Source: SpSt-539 sp964549445
GTDB taxonomy: Bacteria > Planctomycetota > Phycisphaerae > UBA1845 > UTPLA1
DNA: 64,000 nucleotides
Direction: 5' to 3'
NCBI GenBank assembly: GCA_964549445.1
Contig: CAZJVS010000001.1
Location: 124,001 to 188,000, forward strand
This document shows, piece by piece, positions 26,638 to 36,179 of this stretch (position 1 is its first letter; each line of letters starts with the position of its first letter). The notes under the pieces are model-generated. The model searched no databases. It was not told where the DNA came from and saw only the letters and a list, made by a program, of their open reading frames with translations. Both the position numbers and the translations under genes were made by a program.

Positions 26638-26805
26638 GCACAGGTCTCGAACTCGCCGACGCCGGCCGATGTCGGGCGGGCGCGGCGCTGCGGGGACAAT
26701 GTGCAAGTATCGACGACGCGACGCATGGCGGTCAAGCATTGCGTCGGCAAGGTTCGCGGCGATAATAGAGCCGGCCGGCGAAGCCGGCACCGAGAGGAGC
26801 TCGAA

Positions 26806-27060
26806 TTGTCAGCAGCATTGTCATCGCTTTCGAAAGGGAAGCGCGTCCGCGTAATCCAAACGATCGCGGAGCGCGAGGGCGAGTTGACCGGTCAGATTGA
26901 AGGCGTGGTCGAGTCGGTGGAATCGCGCGCGACCGGAAGCTGGTTTGCACACGGCAAGCATGACAAGCTGTGGCTGCGGCGCGTGTTGCTGCGGAAAGAT
27001 GACGGGGAGCAAATCCTGGTGAACGTCGATCCGCGGACGCGAATCACTGTCTTGAACTGA
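26806..27060 (+). CDS. Small conserved hypothetical protein (84 aa)
   Basis: The start is TTG 26806, with GGAG 6 nt upstream. The protein is basic and beta-rich: KGKRVRVIQTIAEREGELTG looks like an SH3/KOW-like barrel, and GKHDKLWLRRVLLRKDDGEQ resembles a small orphan family I associate with planctomycetes. It has no membrane segment or catalytic motif. The gene converges on the sigma factor gene with 4 nt between. The function is unknown. Confidence 0.72.
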   Translation: MSAALSSLSKGKRVRVIQTIAEREGELTGQIEGVVESVESRATGSWFAHGKHDKLWLRRVLLRKDDGEQILVNVDPRTRITVLN

Positions 27061-27064
27061 ACGT

Positions 27065-27673
27065 TTACGCGTCGGGCGGAGAATCGGTCTGGGGTAATTC
27101 CTCTCCGGTGAGCTCGCGCATACGCTCCTGAAGTCTCTGCGTGACACGCCACCTGATCTTGTAGAGCTGCTCGGGCTTCAGGCCCATTTCGCGACACACT
27201 TCATCGACCGAGGCACCTTCAAGGGCGAGTCGCTCGAAGGCCCGCAGGGCGTTGGGCTTGATTTCGCGGGCGAGGAGCCGAAGGGCGTACCGCAGATGTT
27301 CCTCGAGCCAGAGGCGGTCGAACAGGTCTTCGGGCGACGGCTCGCGTTGCTGGGGAATACGAAAGACGCGACTGTCGGCGTCGGTTTCGCGACGGTCGCG
27401 GTGCAGGTTGCGAATTCGGTTGTTGACGAGGGTGCAGAGCCACCCCTTGAAGCGGCCTTTTTCAGGGTCGTATTCAAACGTGCGGATGTGCTGGGACACT
27501 GCGATCATGCAATGCTGAACGACGTCCTCAACGTCGGCGTTCGACAGGCCGCGTGCAAGGGCGATTTTTGCGAGCAAGGGGCGATAAATCGCGTCAAACT
27601 CGCGCCACGCATCGGTCGCGCCGGGCTCACGAAGTCGGATCAGAAGACTGACGCGTGTGGTGTCGTCGGACAC
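27065..27673 (-). CDS. ECF-type RNA polymerase sigma factor
   Basis: A 202-residue sigma-70 family factor. Region 2 is seen in the segment FDAIYRPLLAKIALARGLSNADVEDVVQ, continuing in GRFKGWLCTLVNNRIRNLHR. Region 4 is the C-terminal helix-turn-helix ASVDEVCREMGLKPEQLYKI. The charged QREPSPEDLFDRLWLEEHLR linker is typical of planctomycete ECF factors. No ATG is available near the conserved start; GTG 27673 is preferred. No anti-sigma factor gene is adjacent, so regulation is probably through a separate partner such as a Ser/Thr kinase. Confidence 0.86.
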   Translation of the reverse strand: MSDDTTRVSLLIRLREPGATDAWREFDAIYRPLLAKIALARGLSNADVEDVVQHCMIAVSQHIRTFEYDPEKGRFKGWLCTLVNNRIRNLHRDRRETDADSRVFRIPQQREPSPEDLFDRLWLEEHLRYALRLLAREIKPNALRAFERLALEGASVDEVCREMGLKPEQLYKIRWRVTQRLQERMRELTGEELPQTDSPPDA

Positions 27674-27735
27674 TTTCTGGGTGACCCTCGATACATCAGC
27701 GTACCAAGCGGATGACGAATCTCCAAGCGCGGGAA

Positions 27736-29118
27736 TTACATGAGCGGGCCGGCCAGCCGGGCGAGGCCTTCGAGGACTTGGCGGGACGTCGAAGCTTGTT
27801 GAACACCGGTGAGGGAATCGGCGGCGAGCGTCTCGATCCACGAGGCGGCCGCGGCCGTTTCAGCCGGCGTGAATGCGACGAGCATGACTTCGAAGTCGAG
27901 GAAGAGACTGCGCGGGTCCATATTGGCGGAACCGATCATGGCGAGGCGGTTGTCCGCGACGAGGGCCTTGGCGTGAACCATGCCAAGCGGATATCGGAGC
28001 ACTTTGGCCCCAACGGCGTCGAGGTCGCGCAGATAGGCGGCGCGGGCGAGGTCGGTCAGCGGGTGATTGGAACGGTCCGGAACGACGATGCGGACATCGA
28101 CGCCGCGCCGGGCAGCAAGTGCGAGGGCCTGCATGAGCGAGTCGTCGGGGATGAAATAGGGAGTGATGACCCAGAGTCGCTGCTGGGCGGCGTAGATGGT
28201 TGAGACGATGGCGTGGTAGAGCGAGTCTCCGGGGACGTCGGGGCCGGAGGGGACAACCTGCACGATGGCGTTGCCAGCGGAATGGCTTGCGGCTGACAGA
28301 TTTGGCTCTGCTGGGAGTTTTTCGCCGCAGGCAAATTCCCAGTCGGTGCGGAAGATCTCGTCGTAGGACGCGGCGGCGGGGCCTTCGACGATGAAGGCGA
28401 GGTCGCGCCAGCGAGTTGGCAGCGAGGCGGGACCCATGTACTCAATCGCGATATTCATGCCTCCGGCGAGGGCGACACGGCCGTCGGCCACCACGAGTTT
28501 CCGGTGGTTTCGCAGGTTCGATCGCCCACGGAATGGAAGGTGAAGCACCGGCATGAAGAACGCCACCCGCCCGCCGGCGTCGGTGATGGGTGCGAGGAAC
28601 TTGCGGGAGGTGTGCATCGATCCGACCGAATCGAGCAAGAGGCGGACGCGAATGCCGTCGGCTGCGCGGCGCGCGAGGCGCTGGACGATATCGCGGCCGA
28701 CGTCGTCGGGGTGGAGGATGAACATCGTGATGTTCAGGGAGTGGCGGGCGTCGTCGATCAGCTTCACCAGTGCGTGGTAGGCGGCTTCGCCGTTCGCGCA
28801 CAGGTCGAGTCGGTTTCCCGTACTTGCCGGCGGGTTGCCGAGGGAGCGGAGAAGATGTTCGATGGGGTGGTCGGCGTCGACGGCACTCGTCGGCGACGCA
28901 AGGTGCATGCGCCGCTTTTTCTGCGCGGCGCTGCGGAGCTTGCGGCCGCCGAGGATCAGATAGAGCGGGACGCCGACATAGGGAATCAGAACAATGACCA
29001 GCAGCCAGGCCATCGTTCCGGACGGCGAGCGGCGCTGCAGGAGGACATTTCCGAAGACGATGACCGCGAGAATTGTGCCGGCAACGACGAAGAGATGTGC
29101 GACGACAAGGTAGAGCAA
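27736..29118 (-). CDS. Cardiolipin synthase-like phospholipase D protein
   Basis: A 460-residue membrane enzyme that joins phosphatidylglycerol molecules into cardiolipin. Two N-terminal helices (VVAHLFVVAGTILAVIVFG and GTMAWLLVIVLIPYVGVPLY) form the PLDc_N anchor. Two HKD active-site motifs follow, NHRKLVVADGRVALAGG and VHAKALVADNRLAMIGS, each with HxKx4D. Both are intact, so a functional cardiolipin synthase of the ClsA type is expected, though other PLD-type phospholipid transferases are possible. The gene runs in the same direction as the sigma factor gene, 62 nt upstream of it. Confidence 0.92.
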   Translation of the reverse strand: MLYLVVAHLFVVAGTILAVIVFGNVLLQRRSPSGTMAWLLVIVLIPYVGVPLYLILGGRKLRSAAQKKRRMHLASPTSAVDADHPIEHLLRSLGNPPASTGNRLDLCANGEAAYHALVKLIDDARHSLNITMFILHPDDVGRDIVQRLARRAADGIRVRLLLDSVGSMHTSRKFLAPITDAGGRVAFFMPVLHLPFRGRSNLRNHRKLVVADGRVALAGGMNIAIEYMGPASLPTRWRDLAFIVEGPAAASYDEIFRTDWEFACGEKLPAEPNLSAASHSAGNAIVQVVPSGPDVPGDSLYHAIVSTIYAAQQRLWVITPYFIPDDSLMQALALAARRGVDVRIVVPDRSNHPLTDLARAAYLRDLDAVGAKVLRYPLGMVHAKALVADNRLAMIGSANMDPRSLFLDFEVMLVAFTPAETAAAASWIETLAADSLTGVQQASTSRQVLEGLARLAGPLM

Positions 29119-29173
29119 GGCCGCGATCCCGTAACGACGGGGAGTCTAATCGATAGACCTCGTGGGGTGGGGG

Positions 29174-32137
29174 CTAAGGGGCGAGCAGGTCCGCGACAAA
29201 GGCCGGGATGTCGGCGGCCGTAACTCCGCCGCCGGTGTAGTCACCGCAAGTGCAGTTGGCGGCGTTGATATTCGACAGGCAGTTGAGGAATCCCTGGACA
29301 TCGGTGCCGTTGACGAGCGTGTCGAGGTTGAGGTCGCCCATGGTACAGGAGGGAATGACGTTTCCTGTCAGCGTGAGCACCAGGTTGGCACCGGCCGTCG
29401 CGCCCGCGAGATCCTCATCGGAACTTGTAAGGGTGTAGGTGGCAGAGAAGCTGCCCAGTGCCGAGCGGTCGAAAGAGGCGACAAACGTGTGGCTGTTGCC
29501 TGCGGCGAGATTGGCGAAGGGTGCGATGTCGGTGAAGAGGCGAGCGGTATCGCCGGAGCCGTTCACGGAATCGAGGTCGAGGGATGCTGTAAAGCCGGGC
29601 GTCAGGGTGAGGTTGTGGATGTTGACGTTCTGAGTCAGCACCGTGCCGAGCGGCACCGTGCCGAAGTCGATCGTCAGGTTGTTCTGGTCGGCCGGCGATG
29701 CAAACGAAGCATTAGCGTGGTCGAGGACGGTGGCGGAGACGGTGATGGTGTCGTTTCCGTCGGCCGATCCCTGGCCGGCGCCGGCGGAGGTCAGGTCGGT
29801 GTTGTCGATGGAGATGGTGCCGGACTTCAAGCCGGCGACGGTGGTGGGGGCGGACAGACCGGCACTGATATTGCGCGATTGCGTTCCGCCGATGAAGGCC
29901 TGTCGCGGACCGGCATCGGGCGACGACGCGCTGCCCGCGAGCACGATGTTCAGTGTCGTCGGGTTTGCGCCGGACTTATTCAGCGCGACGATTTGCGGGG
30001 CAGGCATCGGTGCGTTCACGATGATCGTGCCGAGGTTGGCCGGCGCCGATGAGGCGCCGTCGGGCGGCGGGGAACCACCGAGATAGATTGTGGAGTCATT
30101 CGCGGTCGAGCCCCAGATCGTCCAGACGAATTCGGGGTGATCGATGAACGGGTTGCGATTTCCCTGGTAATAGCTCGGGTTGGCAACGTTGCTGAAAACC
30201 GTGTGGTTGCGCCGCCGCTCGCTTTCGCTGACGATATCGGCGAAGTGCCATTCGAGCATCTTGGCGAGATCGCCCATCTGATTGGTGCTGGGGAAGCCGT
30301 TCACGAGCGTGAGATCGACCGTGTTCGCATCGGCGCCGTCATAGCGCGTGTCCATGTAGAACATCGACCGCGCGACGTCTCCGCGGACGGGCGCGCCGTG
30401 ATCGGGGTCGAAGAAGCCGCCGCCAATCCCGTACGGTGAGTCGCCGCGCGACGAATTCAGAGACGGATTGCAGGGGCGGAGGTTGAAGAGATCGCTGTAG
30501 TCGGGCCCGCCGTCGTTCAGACCGCGCGCATTTGGCCACTGATGTTCACGGTTCCAGGTCGAGCCGGCGTCCCATGTTTTCGTGACGGAGATGCCGGTGT
30601 AGATGAGGATGAGGTTGCTGGAGTTGTTGGGATCCAGGTCGGTGACTTGCAAAGCGAAGCGGGCGTCATCGTAGGAGCGGACTTTGTGGTTCGTCGAACT
30701 CATGAAGCCGTTCCAGTAATCCTTCGAAATAATGTTGTGAAGCTGGGCCTTCAGCGTCGCGCCCGTGCCGGTCGCGGTGAGGTAGTAATCAGCCGGTGGG
30801 TCATACAGACCATTCGTCGGCGGGCAGGATCCAAGGGTCAGATTGATATTGCTGTTGCCTTCATTGGACGTCACCGCGAGCTGCAGGTTGATGTTCGTGC
30901 CGCAGACATGACTGGGGCTGACATCGATCTGGAAGGGCAGGGCGTTCGTGCCGTTCGCGCCGATGAGCAAATCGGGGTAATTCTGGACATTGCTGGTGAC
31001 CGTCACCGCGGGCGTCATGGACGTGAGCGTGCCGAGGATCGAGGTGGCGTTTGCCGTGCCGTTGTTGGTGATCTGGAAGTAGAGCTTCACGCCGTTCTCG
31101 CCCGGTTCGATGTAGCCGTCGCCGTCGGCGGAACTGTCGTCGATGACGTTGACGCCGGTCGAAGCGAACGCGGCCGTGGGCAAACCGATCACGTCGAACG
31201 ATGCAGACGTGGCGGAGCCGCCGGCTCCGGAAATCGGCGTTGCGGACGCCGTGAACGTGCCGGCGTTGCTCATCGTGACTTCGGCGCTGCCGCTGACGTC
31301 CGGGGCGGTGATGACGACCGGCGTTGTGGCGAATGCGCCGCTCGCGACGTTGACGGTGGCGGTCGTCGCCGGTGCGGCGCTGAGCGTGACCGTCGCGGTC
31401 GAGGTCTCACCGAGGTCGTAATTAGGTCCGCCGGACAAAGTAATGCCTGAGATCAGCGGCGAGCCGTTGGCCGCCGAGACGGAGACATTGTCAATGGCGA
31501 ATCCAGAGCTGTTGCCTGCGCCGCCGCCGCGCCAGACGGCCCAGCGAATCTGAACGACGGCCTGGCCTTCGGCGGCCGGAGGCAGTTGCAGCGACGCCAA
31601 AGTGATGTCGCCAACCGTGCCGCTGCTCTGAACGTAGGGATTCCCGGTTCCAGTCAGCGTGGTCCACGCACCGCCCGTGCCGACTCGGTACTGGCAGACC
31701 GCGCCCACCGTGCGCGCGTTAGCAACTGCGTTGATGAGTTTGTAGCTCAGCGTGATGTTCGACTGTCCGGTCGTGTCGATCGCCATGGCGAGCTGACAGG
31801 CGCCGCTACTCGTGTTGCTGCTCGTCAGGATGCCGAATCGGGCATCGCCGCTGACGGCGTAGCCGTAGCAACCACCCGCGCCGCCGTTTGCTGGCGTGCT
31901 GCTGCTGATGGAGGCGTTGGCAGTTGGATTCGAGGATTCGGCCAGCGCCTGAGAGGTGATACCTGCGCCGGAAAGTCCACCCCAGGCGGCAAAGCCCGCA
32001 GGCGGCGTCGTGAAGCCCGCAGCTCCCCATTGCTGATCGACGGGCAATGTGAGGACGGCGGGATTGGACTGGCCGAATGCCGGCGCGGTTGCGATAAGAA
32101 TGACTGCGATGTGAAAAAACGACCGACTTAACGACAC
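29174..32137 (-). CDS. Secreted endonuclease I-family nuclease with beta-sandwich modules and dockerin-like tail
   Basis: A 987-residue exported protein. The signal peptide (FFHIAVILIATAPAFGQ) leads into several beta-sandwich modules, about 25-430. The catalytic domain, about 445-665, matches endonuclease I (PF04231): KDYWNGFMSSTNHKVRSYDD, then WNREHQWPNARGLN, then DLFNLRPCNPSLNSSRGDSP and FYMDTRY. The C-terminus (GDLNLDTLVNGTDVQGFLN and GDYTGGGVTAADIPAF) has two dockerin-like EF-hand loops. The enzyme probably degrades extracellular DNA or RNA for nutrients. The tail resembles that of the protease at 11.6-13.6 kb, so both may be sorted the same way. Confidence 0.87.
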   Translation of the reverse strand: MSLSRSFFHIAVILIATAPAFGQSNPAVLTLPVDQQWGAAGFTTPPAGFAAWGGLSGAGITSQALAESSNPTANASISSSTPANGGAGGCYGYAVSGDARFGILTSSNTSSGACQLAMAIDTTGQSNITLSYKLINAVANARTVGAVCQYRVGTGGAWTTLTGTGNPYVQSSGTVGDITLASLQLPPAAEGQAVVQIRWAVWRGGGAGNSSGFAIDNVSVSAANGSPLISGITLSGGPNYDLGETSTATVTLSAAPATTATVNVASGAFATTPVVITAPDVSGSAEVTMSNAGTFTASATPISGAGGSATSASFDVIGLPTAAFASTGVNVIDDSSADGDGYIEPGENGVKLYFQITNNGTANATSILGTLTSMTPAVTVTSNVQNYPDLLIGANGTNALPFQIDVSPSHVCGTNINLQLAVTSNEGNSNINLTLGSCPPTNGLYDPPADYYLTATGTGATLKAQLHNIISKDYWNGFMSSTNHKVRSYDDARFALQVTDLDPNNSSNLILIYTGISVTKTWDAGSTWNREHQWPNARGLNDGGPDYSDLFNLRPCNPSLNSSRGDSPYGIGGGFFDPDHGAPVRGDVARSMFYMDTRYDGADANTVDLTLVNGFPSTNQMGDLAKMLEWHFADIVSESERRRNHTVFSNVANPSYYQGNRNPFIDHPEFVWTIWGSTANDSTIYLGGSPPPDGASSAPANLGTIIVNAPMPAPQIVALNKSGANPTTLNIVLAGSASSPDAGPRQAFIGGTQSRNISAGLSAPTTVAGLKSGTISIDNTDLTSAGAGQGSADGNDTITVSATVLDHANASFASPADQNNLTIDFGTVPLGTVLTQNVNIHNLTLTPGFTASLDLDSVNGSGDTARLFTDIAPFANLAAGNSHTFVASFDRSALGSFSATYTLTSSDEDLAGATAGANLVLTLTGNVIPSCTMGDLNLDTLVNGTDVQGFLNCLSNINAANCTCGDYTGGGVTAADIPAFVADLLAP

Positions 32138-32273
32138 GATCCGGCTCTCCCGCTCCGAGTGAAGCGCCGCTGCCGGAGTCGGGGAGCCTCGGGGGCATCC
32201 GGGCCGTACCCTGCGCGCAGTCGCGTCAACACGCCCTATTCTATGCCATCACCCGGTGCGGTCCGAAGCCCGA

Positions 32274-35200
32274 TTAGCGATCGGCCTCCGGAATTCCCAT
32301 GCCGCTTCGGTCCGGATATGCCGGTTTTTTGGGGGGAATATAGGGGTGCTGCTGAATTTCGGTTAGGACTTGCTTAATTCCGGCATCGAGCTGTGGGTCG
32401 CCGCCATCGGTCATGAGCGCGGGGTCGTCAATCACTTCGATGTCGGGATCGACGCCGTGGCCCTCGACGCCCCAAGTCCCGTTGGTCTTGTAGTATCCGA
32501 AGGTTGGAACGGTGATGTTGGCCCCGTCGATCAAGCCCGGATTGCCCGAAATGCCGACGAGTCCGCCCCAAGTTCGCATGCCGATGAGCTTGCCGAGCCC
32601 TGAGCGGCGGAAGTAGGTCGGGAAACAGTCCCCCCCCGAACCGGCGAGGCCGTTGATCAACATGCACTTGGGGCCCTGGTGCGAGTCGGGCGGCCAGGGC
32701 CAGTCGCGGCCGTCGCGTCGGGCCCAGTAGTTTGTGACCGGGCGGTTGAGTAACTCGATAAATCGAGTGGGAATTTGACCGCCGCCGTTCCAGCGTTCGT
32801 CGATGATCAATCCGGGCTTGTCGATCTGGCCATAGAACTGGCGGAAGAGGTCGTTCTGACCTTCGCGGCCGGTGTTGATGACGTAAATGTAGCCGATCTT
32901 GCCGTCGGTCTTGTCGGCGACGTATCGGCGTTTCTGTTCAATCCAGTTGCGGAACCGGAGATCGGCCTCGTTGGGGAGCGGTTCGACGACAATTTCACGA
33001 GCGTCTTTGTCCATTGTCGGCTTGCTGCTCACCGTCAGTGTGACGACTTTGCCTGCAAGCCCCTGGAAGGCAGCCCACGGATCCAACTTTGTGTCGACGG
33101 GAACGCCATTGACGGCGAGAAGATAGTCGCCGGCCTTGACGTCGAGGCCGGGCTGACTGAGCGGGCCGCGGCCGTCCACGTCCCAGACGCCGCCTTCGAT
33201 GATCCGCGCGATCTTGTAGGCGCCATTCTCGAGTACAAAGTCCGCGCCCAGCATTCCGACGGGGACGTCGGGCGATTTCTCCGCTTCAGCCCCAGTGCGA
33301 TAGTAGGCGTGGCCGACATTCAGCTCGGAGATCAGCTCGGAAATGACATAGCTCACGTCCTCGCGGCTGACGCAGTCGTCGAGCATTTTGCCGTATCGCT
33401 CGCGAAGGGCGGCCCAGTCGACATTGTGCATATGGGGGTCGTAGAAGAAGTCGCGCTGGATGCGCCAGGCGTCGTTGAAGACCTGCCGCCATTCCTCGCG
33501 CGGATTGACGGCGGCAGTCATGCCGTCGGTCGAAATCGGCTTGTCGAGCTTCTGATCCGCCGCGGGCTCGACGATTGCCATGGTGTCGTCCTTGCGGATC
33601 AGCATTCTCTTGCCGTCGGCCGACATCGCGAACTGACCGGTGCCGGCGAATACGGTCTTCTCTTCTCGCTTGCCGTCCTTGTCTTCGACAAGGTCAAAAA
33701 TGCAGATGGAGGGATCGCCATCGCCGCCCTGAGGAATGCCGCGGGCGTAGACGAGCTTGCCGTCGCTGTTGACGGCGACATTTCCGAAAAGGCCCTTTTT
33801 CATGGGGAGGCGGATCGCGCGGCGCTCGAAGCCCTCCAAGTCGATGACGAGCGGCTTGATGTCAGCGGGCTGGGTCGAGGCCTGAGTCGCCGGCGCGCTG
33901 GCCGGAGCGCTCGATGTCGTTGTCGACGGCTGCGACGTCGGCTGCGTCGTGGGTGACTCTTCGTCGCTCTTCGGCGCAAGTGGTGATTTCACGTCCTTGC
34001 GTAGCGGAACGGCGAGGAGGATCTCCGTATTGGCGTAGATGAAGGTTGTGCCGAGGTCTTCGTAGGTCGGCTTCGAAAAATCGCGATTGCTGGCGAAGAA
34101 GAGGTAATCGCCCTTGCGATCAAACGTCGGCTGGCTGTCATTGAACATGCCGCTGGTGACCTGGTGCGTCTTGTCGTCGCTGACGTTGTAGAGCCAAATC
34201 GACGAGAGGCGGTTGTCGCCGGTCTTGGCATAGGTGAGCCAGTTTGAATCGTGCGACCATCGCACGCGCGGCTGATTGGCCCATGAATCGGTGTCAATGA
34301 CTTTGATGGCGGCGACCGGCGGCTTGTCGTCGGCCGGGAAGCGGAGATTGCAAAGATAGATAGCGCCGGCCTTGTCGGTGAAGACGATGTGCTTGGAGTC
34401 CGGCGACCAGGTCGGGTTGAAGAAGAACGTCTTGAAGTCCTTCGTAAGTTGGGTCGGCTCGCCCTTGCCGTCGGCAGGGCGGACGTAGAGCTCGTATTCG
34501 CCGGTCGCGTCGGAGAAGTAGGCGAGCCATTTTCCATCCGGACTCCAGGCGGCGTCGCGCTCGGCAACGCCACTGCTGCGCGTGAGATTTCGGACGGAGC
34601 CCTTGGTGGCCGGCAGCGTCCAGATGTCGCCGCGGGCTTCGACGATGGCGCGCTTTCCGGTGGGGGAGATGTCGGCGCCGGCGATGAGCTTGGCGGCGTC
34701 GAAGTCGCGCGGCCGAATGCGTGGTCGATCGCCGGGGACGGTGACCGCGACCGTGCGGGGCTGGCGCGACGAGAGGTCGAGCAGGTACAGCTCCGAGCCC
34801 TTCTGGAACACGATTTCACCCTTGCCGTCGGGTCCGGGGCCGATGGAGGGCCACTTTACGTCGAGGTCTTTGAACTGGGTGATCTGCTCGCGCTTCTCGG
34901 TCTTGGTGTCGTACGACCAGATGTTGAGCTTGTGCTCGGGACCGGCGTCGCTGAGGTAGTAGACGGTGGTGCCGTTCCACATTGGAAGGGTGTCAGTCCC
35001 CTCCCAGTCGGTAATCTTCTTCGACTTCTTGTCTTTCAAATTGAAGAGCCAGATGTCGGTGGCCATACCGCCGCGGTAGCGCTTCCAAGTCCGAAAGTCG
35101 GCCGTGTGGGGCGTGTAAGCGAGCCATTGGCCGTCGGGACTGATCGCGGCCACGGTGCCGTATGGCACCGGCAATTGAGTCGGGAGTCCGCCGGTCGACG

Positions 35201-35645
35201 GGACGGTAAAGAGCTGCGACTGCCGCCGGAGGCCGGCGACGGCGTTCGTGTAGAAGAGGAGCCGGCCGTCGGGCGTCCAGTCGCACAACATGTCGGCGTC
35301 CGGATGATGCGTGACGCGCGTCGGAACGCCGCCGTTGGTCGGAATGACGTAGAGATCGCGATTGCCGTCGTAGTTGCCCTGGAAGGCGATGGAGGTTCCA
35401 TCGGGACTGAACTTCGGGAAGAGCTCCTGTCCGGGCGGGCTGGCAAGCGGAATCGCCATGCCACCTTCGCGCGGGACGAGCCAGATGTCGTTTGCATAGA
35501 CGAACGCGATGTGCGACTTGCCGACGTCCGGATAGCGGAGCATGCCTGCGTTGGGGCGGACGTCCGCCGGCGCACTCTGGTTGTGCGCGAGGATCGCAAG
35601 TGTGGTAACGATGATGCCGATTGATCGACGGATTGCCTGGGACAC
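32274..35645 (-). CDS. Tricorn-like S41 protease with beta-propeller and PDZ domain
   Basis: A 1123-residue exported protease. The signal peptide (IIVTTLAILAHNQSAPA) is followed by a large propeller of WD40/TolB-like repeats (about 30-540), seen in repeated SPDGxWLAY and DLYVIPTNGG strands. A Thr/Ser/Pro-rich linker (about 565-600) leads to a second small propeller. The core/PDZ region is near 830-900 (GVWDVDGRGPLSQPGLDVKAGD). The S41 catalytic serine lies in LAGSGGDCFP, and the tail GVDPDIEVIDDP is typical. Tricorn-type enzymes degrade oligopeptides; here the protein is probably periplasmic. It is monocistronic. Confidence 0.92.
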   Translation of the reverse strand: MSQAIRRSIGIIVTTLAILAHNQSAPADVRPNAGMLRYPDVGKSHIAFVYANDIWLVPREGGMAIPLASPPGQELFPKFSPDGTSIAFQGNYDGNRDLYVIPTNGGVPTRVTHHPDADMLCDWTPDGRLLFYTNAVAGLRRQSQLFTVPSTGGLPTQLPVPYGTVAAISPDGQWLAYTPHTADFRTWKRYRGGMATDIWLFNLKDKKSKKITDWEGTDTLPMWNGTTVYYLSDAGPEHKLNIWSYDTKTEKREQITQFKDLDVKWPSIGPGPDGKGEIVFQKGSELYLLDLSSRQPRTVAVTVPGDRPRIRPRDFDAAKLIAGADISPTGKRAIVEARGDIWTLPATKGSVRNLTRSSGVAERDAAWSPDGKWLAYFSDATGEYELYVRPADGKGEPTQLTKDFKTFFFNPTWSPDSKHIVFTDKAGAIYLCNLRFPADDKPPVAAIKVIDTDSWANQPRVRWSHDSNWLTYAKTGDNRLSSIWLYNVSDDKTHQVTSGMFNDSQPTFDRKGDYLFFASNRDFSKPTYEDLGTTFIYANTEILLAVPLRKDVKSPLAPKSDEESPTTQPTSQPSTTTSSAPASAPATQASTQPADIKPLVIDLEGFERRAIRLPMKKGLFGNVAVNSDGKLVYARGIPQGGDGDPSICIFDLVEDKDGKREEKTVFAGTGQFAMSADGKRMLIRKDDTMAIVEPAADQKLDKPISTDGMTAAVNPREEWRQVFNDAWRIQRDFFYDPHMHNVDWAALRERYGKMLDDCVSREDVSYVISELISELNVGHAYYRTGAEAEKSPDVPVGMLGADFVLENGAYKIARIIEGGVWDVDGRGPLSQPGLDVKAGDYLLAVNGVPVDTKLDPWAAFQGLAGKVVTLTVSSKPTMDKDAREIVVEPLPNEADLRFRNWIEQKRRYVADKTDGKIGYIYVINTGREGQNDLFRQFYGQIDKPGLIIDERWNGGGQIPTRFIELLNRPVTNYWARRDGRDWPWPPDSHQGPKCMLINGLAGSGGDCFPTYFRRSGLGKLIGMRTWGGLVGISGNPGLIDGANITVPTFGYYKTNGTWGVEGHGVDPDIEVIDDPALMTDGGDPQLDAGIKQVLTEIQQHPYIPPKKPAYPDRSGMGIPEADR

Positions 35646-35741
35646 GCTTCACTTCCTCCGGAAAGACGGGTTGATTGCTGCGCGCCGCCCGAATCTCGGC
35701 ACGCAAACTGCTCCAACAATAAACGGTTTTACCCGGCAGTT

Positions 35742-36179
35742 CTAACGGGCGGCGATCGAGGTATGGCCGGCGGCGGGACGGGTTTCGGAAGCCGGCTGGC
35801 GTACCGAGAGGGATGCGGCCGCCAGTGCGGTTCCGATGAGCGTGAGAACCAGGATCAGGGTGCACACACCGTACAGGGTGCGGGTGCTCTCGTTGGTGGT
35901 AATGCGCCGTCCAAGCCGACTGGACAGGCGAGAAGTGATGAATCCGACGATCCAGGCCCAGTGCAGAATGAGATGGAGCCCGATGAGAAGTGTCAGCGTC
36001 AGGACGCTCCCGAAGTGAATGCGGCTCCAGGCGTCGTAGCCGCGACCCCATAGAGTCCACCCTGCGGCGAGACTCGCGGCCGGGAAGACGGTTTGCAGGA
36101 CTGCGGCCGTCAGAAGAACCAGGATGAAGGTGAGGAGCAGTGCGGCGTCGAGCAGGAAGTTAATCGCCGAGCGCGACAT
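35742..36179 (-). CDS. DUF4405-like small membrane protein, last gene of the cbb3 operon
   Basis: A 145-residue protein with three to four membrane helices (residues 5-30, 53-78 and 101-125). The pattern WSRIHFGSVLTLTLLIGLHLILHWAWI has spaced histidines of the kind that bind heme b in DUF4405 proteins. It overlaps the upstream TauE-like gene by 20 nt. It may serve as a membrane redox or assembly factor for the oxidase. The assignment to DUF4405 is from memory of the HxxxxxHxxxHW pattern. Confidence 0.75.
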   Translation of the reverse strand: MSRSAINFLLDAALLLTFILVLLTAAVLQTVFPAASLAAGWTLWGRGYDAWSRIHFGSVLTLTLLIGLHLILHWAWIVGFITSRLSSRLGRRITTNESTRTLYGVCTLILVLTLIGTALAAASLSVRQPASETRPAAGHTSIAAR

